This document shows positions 46,629 to 57,603 of a stretch of DNA of 64,000 nt, piece by piece. Below the pieces are notes generated by a model that did no database searches, had not been told where the DNA came from, and saw only the letters and a program-made list of their open reading frames with translations. The stretch's first letter is position 1, and every line of letters begins with the position of its first letter. The DNA is from Russula earlei. Its lineage: Eukaryota > Basidiomycota > Agaricomycetes > Russulales > Russulaceae. The stretch is taken from assembly GCA_025769875.1 (NCBI GenBank), contig JAGFNK010000161.1:1-64000 (forward strand). Direction: 5' to 3'. The position numbers were made by a program, and so were the translations under genes.

Positions 46629-47653
46629 GAGCGGAACTGTGTATCGATGACTGCGTCAGAGACGATGGGTGGGCAGTTGGGATGCCGGCGCTGGTGATGA
46701 ATATTTTGTTGGGTGGGATATCGATGTCGGCAGCAGAGGGATCCATTTTATGAAGAACTTGGTGTGGATGGGCAGACAACCACACCTGAAGGAGACAGAG
46801 AGGAAGGCGAATGTACCAAGTGACGCACCACACTTCTTGTGGATGCCCCGGCGTTGCAGCCACAAGAATCCCGACCCAAGAAAGAGCACGTCCACTAGCC
46901 GAAAATGTGGAGCACAATGTACAGTGACAGAGGAAAGGCAAAGTGCCACACGGGTGTTGTTACGCACAAGATCTAACGGTGGTTTCAAGCCCCACCAACA
47001 GAAATGGCCGCATGGTGGCAACGGCACACCTTCTGATTGTTGATTCCTGCTCGACAATGGGGTAACATTGCGGTCAGTAACTGTCGGTGAGCTAGGTTGC
47101 ATGCATTGCCGTGGTGCACAAGAAGCGAACGAGCCACGTGACGGTTGCAACGTGTTTGCCCAAGCGGCAACCGGTCCCATAGGTAGACCTCTATTCTAGT
47201 TAACTCCACGAGAATAAGCGCGTTCCAAAAAACAATGGCTGCAACGGATAGATGGTCAAATTCCCACGGTTGTGGGCCAAAACTGATCATGAGAGAACTC
47301 GGAATGGAACGCCCACTTCCAAGCCAAGCTCGCCTGTGTCGGCCACCTCAATGGTGATCAATCAATCAACACATCTGCAAATGTGATGTCCCACACTCTT
47401 GATGGGGAATTCCCGCTATCGGCTATCTCTGGAGAGGGTATTCACCAGAGTGTAAAAGATCTCATGCCGGCAGTTCCAATTCTCTTCAGCAGTGCTCCAA
47501 ACATACTTGGTACTGGTTACCAACAACCTTTCTACGTTTTCTCCATCGCCGTCTCTTACTTGGTACCGGTTACCAACAGTCTTTCCACACTCACTCCGTC
47601 CTGTTCTTATCTCAGTTATTTGGACGACTTTGATTTTAAATCGAGCATCCACG
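46629..47653. other. No gene recognised; short local duplication at 47507-47605
   Basis: Long but low-quality frames on the minus strand (47180-46656) without motifs. At 47507-47605 a stretch is present twice (CTTGGTACTGGTTACCAACA, then a near copy), each followed by a CT-rich piece, just upstream of the ATG at 47654. Confidence 0.4.
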
Positions 47654-48331
47654 ATGCGCACTTCCACCATTTTTGCCATGATCTGCCTCGCCGTTGGCAT
47701 CGCTCCGTCCTTCGGGCTTCGCTCAAGGTGTCCTAGGTGCGCCCACCTCTTCAGGTTCTGTTGCATTCCCCAAGTTTACTTTCCGTTGCAGAGCTGACCC
47801 AAACGAAACGAATGAGGTGAAGAAGGAAGAGGAGGCTCTGCCGCACCCCAGTACGCCGGAGCCGTGGTTCGACGGTATGTCGTTCCCGAACGCTGTTCAG
47901 GTAAAAGTGTAACCCCTCGATCAGGACCGATGAGAGCATCCCCCGAACCCGAAGGAGAAGGTGAAGAAGGCTCCAATGGAAGAGTGACACACCATCAGCG
48001 GATCCATACGGGACAAGAGCCGGCGAGCAGCACGGCCCACGTGCCGGTCACCGGCAGGACGCCTCGGCTGGGACATCCTCATCCCTCCAGGGACAGGGAT
48101 ACGACCTTGACCTTGCAGGCCCAGAACGTGAACGTGAGGACCGCCCGCCTCCGGCCTCCCGCGCCGGCCCAAACGAAACCCCTGACACCGCTGCCATATC
48201 ATGTTGTAGTGGGTGATGCCAGCGCACGGCAACCGGGAACGACCTTCGGGTCCAGTCGGAGATCCGGGATCAAGGGGGGGAATCGCAATCAGAGCGAGGA
48301 TCCACGACTCAAACGAAAAGACAAGCTCTGA
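47654..48331 (+). pseudogene. Putative secreted protein gene, frame broken
   Basis: ATG at 47654 opens MRTSTIFAMICLAVGIAPSF, a good signal peptide. After about 22 residues the sensible frame shifts (FAQGVLGAPTSSGSVAFPKF, then NETNEVKKEEEALPHPSTPE up to NAVQ at 47900). A GTAAAAGT there could be an intron donor, and a third frame (SPEPEGEGEEGSNGR...) runs to 48331. The first shift cannot be an intron, being only a few bases, so either it is a real frameshift or the N-terminal frame is the whole product (about 48 aa). The rest is basic, Pro/Arg-rich and low complexity. No family recognised. Confidence 0.4.
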
Positions 48332-49427
48332 GCGGAGAGCTCACTACTCGTTTATACACGCGTGTTGGATGTCTCGTTCAATATCCTATTGTGATGCCTC
48401 CATTTCATCCATTTATATCATCATCTTGGAACGAGATAAATCATGGCCAGCCAGCTGAGATGATATCACACGTTTGATTTTCCAACACTCGACTCCCCTT
48501 TGTCCGGGACTCCAAAATGTTCCACACATGGTCCAGATCTGTGGCAACAGGGACTGGCCAGCTTGGATTTTGCGAGACAAGAAAAGTGATCAAGGACCCC
48601 AGAGATGCTATTTTTTTTCACTGTTTGTACTAATTTTTGGAGTGGAAAATATGTTGTGGTTGATGCTAAGTCCAACCCATGTGCAGTGGGGGAAAAAACC
48701 AGCACTAACCATTGTGTGTAATTCAGGAACCTACTGTAGGGTACTCATTGGTCAGAAAGCTTAAGTATGTTACCCATTAGTTGGACAGTCACACATAGTC
48801 ACATGAAATGTAATGAAATATTTGAAGCACCAATTGAATCAAGACACCTAGCCAGTGTAGTGGCATTGTGTTTAGGGAAGGGATGTGATCAGCTGAGGAT
48901 GCTGATCTGAAGCACCAACTCACTCAAACAACTCAAACTCTAACATTGTGCATGACATCCTCCCAAAAATCCCTGAAAGGGGAAATCATTAATGGGGGTC
49001 TTTTGACACAAAAAAAAAGTGTGGACTCCCATCAATAGTTTTTGACTTTTCACAAGTGGGTTGAATTACTATAAAAGGCAATTGTGTCAGCAAGAGAATT
49101 GGGACTTCAATCATGTGTTAACAGATGAAATTTAGTTATATAAGCAAGTCAATAATAGTATAACTACTTACCTTTTTCCCTTACCAAAAAAAAAAAGAAA
49201 TGCTATCATGTTCACAATTAACTGGCAGACCATCCACACCATCTGCCCATTCTGGCCCAAGTGCCCCTTTTGCCACACAACATTTTGAGATCACTGCCAA
49301 TTCTGGAAAGAGGGGATGTCTCAATTATGACTGGGAGCATGGCAGATACCCCATGGAATGGCTGATCATGCATGGAGGTCCAAGATCAAGAAGACAGGTT
49401 GCTATTGCTGAATAGTGATCAAATCTT
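48332..49427. other. Repeat-like AT-rich DNA, no gene
   Basis: From about 48460 base composition and CpG content drop to those of the mobile regions. Homopolymer runs (T at 48611, A at 49009 and 49185) and palindromic pieces are present, but no LTR, TIR or coding motif that I can name. Confidence 0.4.
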
Positions 49428-49435
49428 ACTTGGAC

Positions 49436-51706
49436 TAGGGCTGCCGACCGTACCCGTACACATACGGTTTACGGCTACCGTAATACGGTATCCCGTACCG
49501 TACCGTCCGGGTAGTGGAAGTGTACCATGACGGTACGGTTGCCGGTACGGTTAGTTACCGTACCGTACCGTATAAGGGACGCCATCAAGCCGTATATACG
49601 GGCCGTATATTAGTTGTACTCAATGGCAAAAGAGTTGAGTAATGTGAGACCTTCTTTCTAGAATGTTCTGTTGTGATTGCCCAGACGAGTGAATTGGAGT
49701 GAGATCAATTGCAGGCAATTGATCCCAATCGCATGCGTGCAAAGGCGACTGAGGGATCGCCCTGATGTGATCCTACATTTTTTAGCTACATTTACTTTAC
49801 ATCTCATCTCGTAGATAGTGTACATGATCATCAACTCGATTATTACTACGTTAAATACTCTTTGATCGCCAGCCGCCCCCCTTATAGTCACGGCCGCTGT
49901 CTCAATGCCAGCCCAGTCGTCTCCGCCTCGTCCGTCAGCGTTCTAGCACCGCCCACTGCACCTGGTCGCCTTGCCCTCAGTCCCAACTCTCTCTCGTCGC
50001 CATTTCTACTCCACCCATCTATACCACCAAGTCTACGTCGTCACCGTTGCCCCTACATCCTCCGCCCTGCCCGCCTCGGCCGCAGCTTCAGTTCTCGCGC
50101 CCTCAGTAAACATCACCAGCCACTGTCACCGCGCGTCCAGTATTGCTAGCATAACCAGCCACCGTGCCCTTAGCCTTGCCAGCCGCCTCGGTCCCGACTG
50201 ACACCCCGCCTCTGTCTCATCAGCTCCTGCGCTCTCAGTGTCGCCTGTCGCGGTGTCTGTCTCAGCGCCAACGCCAGCCTCAGTCCTGCCATCTGCTTCT
50301 GTTGCCCCAGCCTTAGCTCAGCCAGCTGCCGCCGCCGCGCCTCTTAGTCTCGCTAATCGCCTCAGTCTCGTCACCTGCCCTTGTAGGCCTCAGCTTCAGC
50401 CTCCAACATCTTAACGCTATACGCCGCCGCCTCCATCGTCGTCTCGCGCCCCGTTGCCCGCTCAGGCACGCACCCACTGCCGCCTTACAATACCTTCAGT
50501 TATCTTATCTAGTAGGTTGTTCTCACGCACATACTGCGTGATTACGAACTCTCTGAGGAGGACTGGGAAGGTATCACTTTGGTTGCAGGATGGCTTAAGT
50601 CCTTCCGTTCGGCAACTACTCAAACGTCAGCTACACATCATCCCACACTCTCAAGCACGCACGCAATCTTCCGAGGGCTTCAAGAGCAAATCAAATATAT
50701 TCTTACTCATCTTCCATCGTCAACTTCACCTGAGCTCATGCTTGGTCTCACGGATGCACACCGCAAGTTGAGTGACTACTACTACAAGTTTGATGAGTCA
50801 CCATTGTATACTTGGGCTGCATGTATGTGGAATTTCTGCCCTTTTTATGCATGCCTAAACTTACGTGCTATACTTAGTGCTTGATCCTCGCATCTCATAC
50901 GAAGGAATGAAATCTGATTACGCTGATGACGACATCCTTGCTGACTATCTGGATTCTGTGAAGGCATCACTCAACAACTGTTTCCAGGACAATTATGCAG
51001 GAAAATATGTCGCACCGCCTGTCCATGATCATCCCCATACCACTAGTCTGTCAAAGACTTATTCACAGTCTCACAATGAGTCTCCGCAAAAGGTCAATTT
51101 TACTGCCCGATACAAGAAGCATGCCAGTGCAAGAAGGGACCAGCTCGAGGAGTACTTTAGGCTCCCCCATGAGGACTTTGATTCCTGTGATCCTGTTAGC
51201 TGGTGGGTTGGACGACGCTCACAATTTCTGGATCTTTTTGTCTTTGCTCGGGATCTCTTGGTGATTCCAGGTTAGAATTTCATTGATATGTGTTTATGTC
51301 AATTACTTATGTTGAAAACAAAAACTGCAGGTTCTGCTGTTGCTGTTGAAAGAATATTTTCGGGTGGGCGAGACACCATCTCATTACGAAGAGCCAGCCT
51401 ACATCCAGAGACTATCCAGACATTGATGCTTGTCAAGCAGCACCTACGTGTTACGCGACGTGCCATTGATGACCTTATGGTTATAGGTAATGAATAATAG
51501 ATATCATTGTCATTCATTCAGTTTAATCAAATTTTGCTTGACTGTAATAACCCGTAATGCCGTATTACGGCCGTCTTCTACCCCGTACCGTACCGTATAG
51601 GCTGCTGAAGTGGAAGCATACGGTACGGGTAACGGTACGGATAGTAGCCGTATACATACCGTATCGAGTACGGCCGTAGCCGTATACGGTACGGTTGGCA
51701 GCCCTA
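49436..51706 (+). mobile_element. hAT transposon, TSD ACTTGGAC
   Basis: 2271 bp with terminal inverted repeats TAGGGCTGCCGACCGTACC / TAGGGCTGCCAACCGTACC and a perfect 8-bp duplication, ACTTGGAC (49428-49435 and 51707-51714). Subterminal regions are crowded with CCGTACCGTA / TACGGTACGG words. The right half encodes the C-terminal part of a hAT transposase; the left half (49860-50480) is an unrelated-looking GCC/CT-rich stretch. Clean ends suggest fairly recent movement, but the protein is short for an autonomous hAT. Confidence 0.95.
50518..51497 (+). pseudogene. hAT transposase, C-terminal part
   Basis: Exons about 50518-50822, 50878-51270 and 51331-51497 with introns of 55 and 60 nt that keep frame (WAA-LLDPRISYEGM; LLVIPG-SAVAVERIFS). 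An acceptor-like TAGTAG just before 50518 implies a lost or unrecognised upstream exon. Domains: a helical middle part (LSEEDWEGITLVAGWLKSF, LTDAHRKLSDYYYKFDESPLY) and the hAT dimerisation domain with DPVSWWVGR, FARDLLVIPGSAVAVER and FSGGRDTISLRRASLHPETI. The BED zinc finger and the first catalytic Asp region are not found, so the protein is incomplete, although nothing in the three exons is broken. Confidence 0.82.
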
Positions 51707-51735
51707 ACTTGGACACACCTACCATTCTGGGATAA

Positions 51736-52204
51736 TGTTAAGATCTATTTGATCTTAGCTGCCACTCTAGTGATAGAGTTGCTTGATATAATTCAAGCAC
51801 TAGACCTTGAATCCTTTCATATTATCTCAGGAAGAAAGAATGGAATGAGATGAGAAGGTCCTGTTATCACTTAGAGCAGTTACTTTGATAGAGAATGAGA
51901 ATTGAATACAATTCAGGGAGTTGAGTGTAAGGGTCAACTCCTGATACACTGAAGTATTTATACCACATCTCCATTACAGCTGATCCAATTCATGTGAAAC
52001 TTGGGGAGTACATAGCTGAGACCCACTACTATCCAAAAACAAGAACCACAATTTAGAAGCATCAGCAATGACTCACACATGAGTCATTCTTTCCTAGTAT
52101 CTGTCATCAGTCCAGTAAGCAATCAGTAAGCATCAGTCATCCTATCAGTCAGTGATAACAAAGCATCAGTCAGCTAATCAGTAAGCAGAAAGAGTAAGCA
52201 GTCA
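51736..52204 (-). repeat. Truncated LTR E3
   Basis: Starts TGTTAAGATC, the inverted 3' end of LTR E, and follows E2 (62753-63308) through the CAAGCACTAGACCTTGAA block and the CAGTAAGC-rich part. It lacks the E 5' end and runs into Gypsy pol at about 52205. Confidence 0.75.
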
Positions 52205-52291
52205 CAGGTAAGCAGTCCATCATGAATGCAAGTCAAATCCAAGGGAACCAGATATGCAGATAGAGCTGGCCAAAGGAGCTAAACTGCAAAG

Positions 52292-53077
52292 TGTCATGAA
52301 CCATTTCCCAGAGAGGGCCCTTGAAGGACCCTTCCTTATGAGAGGAAACCTGGCCTCTGTGGTACCCTGTTCACACAGACAAAAGGGGTGAGTAGAGGTG
52401 TCCACAATATCGTGTGTGCATTGTCACATGAGCAATTCTTGGCACAATTGACATACAACAATACTAAGGACCTTAATAGAAGTATTAGGGTCAACTCTAA
52501 GGACCCTAATAGAACTATATAAGGGGCCTTATAGGCAACTATATTCCCTGAACTACAAGTCCTCAAATGACCAGCCCTAAACTAACTAACAGCAAATGAA
52601 TCAGGTGCTTTGCACATGTACTAGAGCAGTAAACACATGAACAGTAAAGGCTCTTACTCATCAAGAGAAGCCTTCTTACTCAGCAGCTTACTGAGCATGA
52701 CTGAGCATGCTCAGTAAGCATACTCCAACTTCTTACTCATCACTCTATTGTGCTTGATAACAACATTATGACTTGTTCCCTATTTAGCAGTTCTCTTGTA
52801 GTATATAAGCGCTCAATAAAGTAGTGGACAGTCCTCAGACTGTCCATTTGTTTATGGCACTCTCCAAACCTGGGATACTCCTTTAAGGACCTTCCCCTTG
52901 TGACCATTCTGGCTTCTTCCCTGCGTACTTGCTCGACTCTACCAGTAATTTACCACTTTGGTATTTTCTACTGCTTTGGACTCTACTTCTTGCCCATGCA
53001 GTTTTGGACGTCTACTGACTCGTCTTTGAGCTTACCCCTTGCTCTTGAACTGGATAGTTCAACAGTGAGTTCTGACA
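52292..53077 (+). repeat. Solo LTR C2 (internally deleted)
   Basis: TGTCATGAACC to GTTCTGACA, flanked by CAAAG (52287-52291 and 53078-53082). About 175 bp shorter than C1/C4 because of one internal deletion near 52460. Nearly every CpG of C1 is TpG or CpA here, so it is old. Confidence 0.93.
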
Positions 53078-53521
53078 CAAAGTGTACCCCCTAACATGAG
53101 ATGAACAAGAATACCTCAAGAAATTCCTAGTGGATGAAGTAGAAAAGCAATACATCACTCCAGGTCCATCCAGCTATACATCTCCAAGTGTTCTTCATTG
53201 GCAAGAAGGACAGCAAGGAGAAAAGAATCATTGTGGACTATAGATGACTAAATCAGTGGACCAGATGAGACAATGAACCTTTACCACATCTGGAACAAGA
53301 AGTGGAAAGGCTTCAAGGCAAGAAGGTGTTCTCCAAGTTTGACATATGATGAGGATACAATAATGTACAATTAGCAGAAGGAGATTGCTGGAAAGCAGCT
53401 TTCAAGACACCATATAGAAAGTACCTGCCCAATGTCATGTATTTTGGGCTCAAGAATGCACTGGCCTTCTTTACCAGGCTGATGAGAAGAGACTTTGGCA
53501 ACTGGCTGGAATGATGGGCAG

Positions 53522-55926
53522 TGTCTGTCAAGACTCACTGTTGAACAATCCAGTTCAAGAGCAAGGGGTAAGTTCAAAGATGAGTCAATAGACGTCCAAG
53601 ATGGTGTGGGCAAGAAGTAGAGTCCAAAGCAGTACCAAGTACCAAAGAGGTACAGTTACTAGTAGAGTCGAGCAGGTACGCAGGGAAGAGGCTGTCATGA
53701 ACCATTCCCCGGAGAGGGCCCTTGAAGGACCCTTCCTTATAGGAGGAAACCCAGCCCCTATGATGCCACCCTGTTCACACGAGCAAAAGGGGTGAGTAGA
53801 GGTGTCCACAATATCGCGCGCGCATTGTTGCGCGAGCGATTCTCGGCACAATCGACATACAGCAAGCCCCACTTAAAGGCAACCCTTCTAGCAACTAAGG
53901 ACAGTATTAGAGCCTTCCTAAGGACCATTTGGAACGACCCTAGGAACTCTACAATAGGTACTAACCTAGTATCAAAGGCCCTACAACGCGTTATTAGACC
54001 AACTCTAATAACTATAGAACGAACTATAAGGCAACACTAAGGACCTTAATAGAAGTATTAGGGTCGACTCTAAGGACCCTAATAGAACTATATAAGGGCC
54101 TTATAAGATAACACTATTCCATAACCAAACTACAAGTCCTCAAATGACCGGCCCTAAACTAACTAACAAGAAATGAATCAGGTGCTTGCATGTGTACTAA
54201 AGCAGTGAACACATGGACAATGGAAGCTCTTACTCATCAAGAGAAGCTTCTTACTCAGCAGCTTACTGAGCATGACTGAGCATGCTCAGTAAGCGTCCTC
54301 TGACCTCTTACTCATCACTCTATTGTGCTTGATAACAAGGTTATGGCTTGTTCCCTATTTAGTAGCTCTCTTGTAGTATATAAGCGCTCAATAAAGTAGC
54401 GGACAGTCCTCAGACTGTCCATTTGTTTACGGCACTCTCCATTCCTGGGATACTCCTTTAAGGACCATCCCCTTGTGACTATCCTGGCCTCTTCCCTGCG
54501 TGATTGTTCTACTCTCACAGTAACAATACCTCTCTGGTATTTGTTGCTCCTCTGGGTTCTACTCCTTGCCCACGCGGTCTTGGACGTCTATCGACTCGTC
54601 TTCGAGCTTATCCCTCGCTCTTGAACTGGATAGTTCAACAGTGAGTCTTGACAGAGGCCAGAATGGTCACAAGAGGACGGTCCTTAAAGGAGTATCCCAG
54701 GGATAGAGAGTGCTGTAAACAAATGGACAGTCTGAGGACTGTCCACTACTTTATTGAGCACTTATATACTACAAGAGAACTGCTAAATAGGGAACAAGTC
54801 TTAACCTTGTTATCAAGCACAATTGACGGATGAGTAAGAAGTCAGGGTGTGCTTACTGAGCATGGGACTTGTAGTTTGGTTCAGGAAATAGGGTTGCTTA
54901 TAAGGCCCCTTATATAGTTCTATTAGGGTCATTAGAGTCAACCCTAATACTTATATTAAGGTCCTTAGTATCGCTTTGTAGTTCATTCTATAGTTATTAG
55001 AGTTAGTCTAATAACACATTGTAGGGCTTTTAGTGCCTTGTTAGTACCTCTTGTAGGGCACTTAAAGTCATCCTAGGGGGTCCTTAGAGAGGCTATAATA
55101 TAGTCCTTTATTGCTAAAAGGGTTGCCACTAAGTGGGGCTTGCTGTATGTTGATTGTGCTGAGAATCACTTGCGCAACAATGCGTGCACAATATTGTGGA
55201 CACCTCTACTCACCCCTTTTGCCTGTGTGAACAGGGTGGCACCATAGAGGCTGGGTTTCCTCTATTAAGGAAGGGCCCTTCAATTAGAACAAACTATAAA
55301 GCAATACTAAGGACCTTAATAGAAGTATTAGGGTTGACTCTAATGACCCTAATAGAACTATATAAGGGGCCTTATAAGCAACTCTATTCCCTGGACCAAA
55401 CTACAAGTCCTCAAATGACTGGCCCTAAACTAACTAACAGTAAATGAATCAGGTGCTTAGCACATGTAATAAGGCAGTGAACACGTGGACAGTAAAGGCT
55501 CTTACTCATCAATAGGAGCCTTCTTACTCAGCAGCTTACTGAGCATGACTGAGCATGCTCAGTAAGTGTACCCTGACTCCTTACTCATCTGTCTATTGTG
55601 CTTGATAACAAGATTATGACTTGTTCCCTATTTAGCAGTTCTCTTGTAGTATATAAGCACTCAATAAAGTAGCAGACAGTCCTCAGACTGTCCATTTGTT
55701 TACAGCACTCTCTATCCCTGGGATACTCCTTAAAGGACCGTCCCCTTGTGACCATTCTGGCCTCTTCCCTGCATACCTGCTTGACTCTACTAGTAACTGT
55801 ACCTCTTTGGTACTTGGTACTGCTTTGGACTCTACTTCTTACCCACACCATCTTGGATGTCTATCGACTCATCTTTGAACTTACCCCTTGCTCTTGAACT
55901 AGATTGTTCAACAGTGAGTCTTGACA
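53522..55926. repeat. Inverted pair of LTR C copies (C3), with C4 nested inside
   Basis: Reads TGTCTGTCAAGAC (inverted 3' end of LTR C) from 53522, continues as minus-sense LTR C (53522-53692 and 54659 to about 55280), then flips to plus-sense LTR C (about 55281-55926) ending GTCTTGACA. Both copies lack their 5' ends at the join. The whole block is flanked by one 5-bp duplication, GGCAG (53517-53521 and 55927-55931), so it behaves as one insertion or the rearranged remains of one. Confidence 0.85.
53693..54653 (+). repeat. Solo LTR C4 (full length, 961 bp)
   Basis: Flanked by the perfect duplication GAGGC (53688-53692 and 54654-54658). Same length as C1, nearly identical to it and CpG-rich. 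Inserted into the minus-sense half of C3. Confidence 0.96.
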
Positions 55927-56828
55927 GGCAGAGTACACTGGCAACTATCTAGATGACTTTGGAATAGCCACAGGGGACAGCCCAGAACAGCTAGAAATCC
56001 ACAAGCAGTGTATCAGCAAACTGCTCAAGTTGATGAAGAAGAAATCATACTTCTTGAAGCCCAAGAAGTGCCAGTTCATGGTGCAAAATTAACCATGCTA
56101 GGTTGGGACATAGACAAAGGGAAGATGAAGATCAAGGCCTCCAAGGTTCTAGGAATCACAGACTGGCCCAGAGAAATCAAGGATGTGCATGAAGTGTGCA
56201 AAGTCATGGGAGTCCTCAGCTACAATAGGGCTTTCATCTGAGGGTTCAGCCAGATTGCTTGACCCATTATTGCCTTGACAAGGAAAGGAGTACCATTTGA
56301 ATGGACTCAAGAATATAAAGATGCTCTGGAAAGACTTATCCAGATAGTATCTTCTGACCCTGTCCTGCTCCATCCTGATGAGGAGCAACCCTTTGAATTG
56401 GAAGTAGATGCATCCAACTATGCTATTTGAGCAGTACTATCTTAGAAGGATGAACAAGGAAAGAGGAGACCACTTGGTTACTTCTCTGCAGCCTTAAAAC
56501 AAGCAGAATAACTATGACATATGGGACAAAGAATTCCTGGCCATGGTTTGATCCTTAAAGCACTGGAGGCACTTGCTCATTGGAGGCAAGCACATGGTTG
56601 TCATGAACCATTTCCTGGAGAGGGCCCTTGAAGGACCCTTCCTTATTAGAGGAAACCCAGCTTCTATGGTGCCACCCTGTTCACATGGACAAAAGTGGTG
56701 AGTAGAGGTGTCCACAATATCATGCATGCATTGTTGCATGAGCAATTCTCAGCACAATTGACATACGCAAGCCACACTTAGTGGCAACCCTTTTAGCAAT
56801 AAAGGACAGTATTATAGCCTCTCTAAGG

Positions 56829-57306
56829 TGTTGAAGCAGATGGGCGCAGGTTATGATAACAGTGATAAGATCCTTAAGATCTATCACAAGATATTTCAGT
56901 ATTGTGTAAGACAAGACTATAATTCAGTAATACCTATCACAAGATATCTACAATGCATGATTACATTTGAGAGATAAGCCAGGAAACAGTAAGTACTCAC
57001 TTCAGTATTGTGTAAGACAAGACTGAAGCGATCTAGCTAATTGAGTGCCTCTTAAATACACAGAGGTGTCTCTAAGCAAAGTAATCATAACTACCAACTT
57101 GTATCATAAAGGATCAGTTGTTAGTAGCTACCAATTGTCATCAATTAACTTATCATTGTAACATACACAGGCTGCAGCATCTGAGCTGAGCTGGTCTGGG
57201 CTGATCTGATCCATGAGCCAGGAGTGCCCGGTCTGTGGGAGCCGATGCATTAACATGACTGGGCTGTGATTACATCAGACTGCCCAAAGCAGTGGTAATC
57301 TCAACA
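56829..57306 (-). repeat. Solo LTR D1 (family D/F)
   Basis: 478 bp, TGTTGAAGCAG to TAATCTCAACA, flanked by TAAGG (56824-56828 and 57307-57311). Minus sense by comparison with LTR F. Has the CTTCAGT...ACTGAAG hairpin. Confidence 0.93.
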
Positions 57307-57603
57307 TAAGGACCCTTTAAGGTAGAAGGCATCCATAGCCCACCAACATCATGTGATCAGTGTGACAATGTCCCGAAACAGTTGAAAATTCTATAAAATC
57401 AAAGTATGAGACTTCTGCAACCACTTTCTACAAAATGTATTCTCAGGGAATTGGTCTAAATCCACTATTAATGATATTGAGATTGTCAATTTTATGTGAG
57501 ATCACACTGTTGAACCGATTTCCTAAAAATCACAGTGCTGCATGTCAATATTGCACATCACATCACTTGAAGGTTGTGCGTCTTCTCCTTGAGCGCCGGT
57601 CGC

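Larger units (their letters stand above)
52205..56598 (+). pseudogene. Gypsy (Ty3-like) pol remnant in three pieces
   Basis: Pieces 52205-52291, 53083-53521 and 55927-56598 form one decayed RT/RNase H. Readable parts: VYPLT, DEQEYLKKFLVDEVEKQYIT, SSYTSP, IVDYR; FSKFDI, WKAAFKTPYRKYLP, FGLKNALAFFTRLM; then YLDDFGIATG (polymerase motif), FLKPKKCQFM, LGWDIDKGKMKIKASKV, WPREIKDVHEVCKVMG, VPFEWTQEYKDALERL, and RNase H ELEVDASNYAI. Solo LTR C2 and a C-family inverted pair interrupt it, each between direct repeats (CAAAG; GGCAG); LTR C5 truncates it at 56599. Several TGA/TAG stops. Confidence 0.88.
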
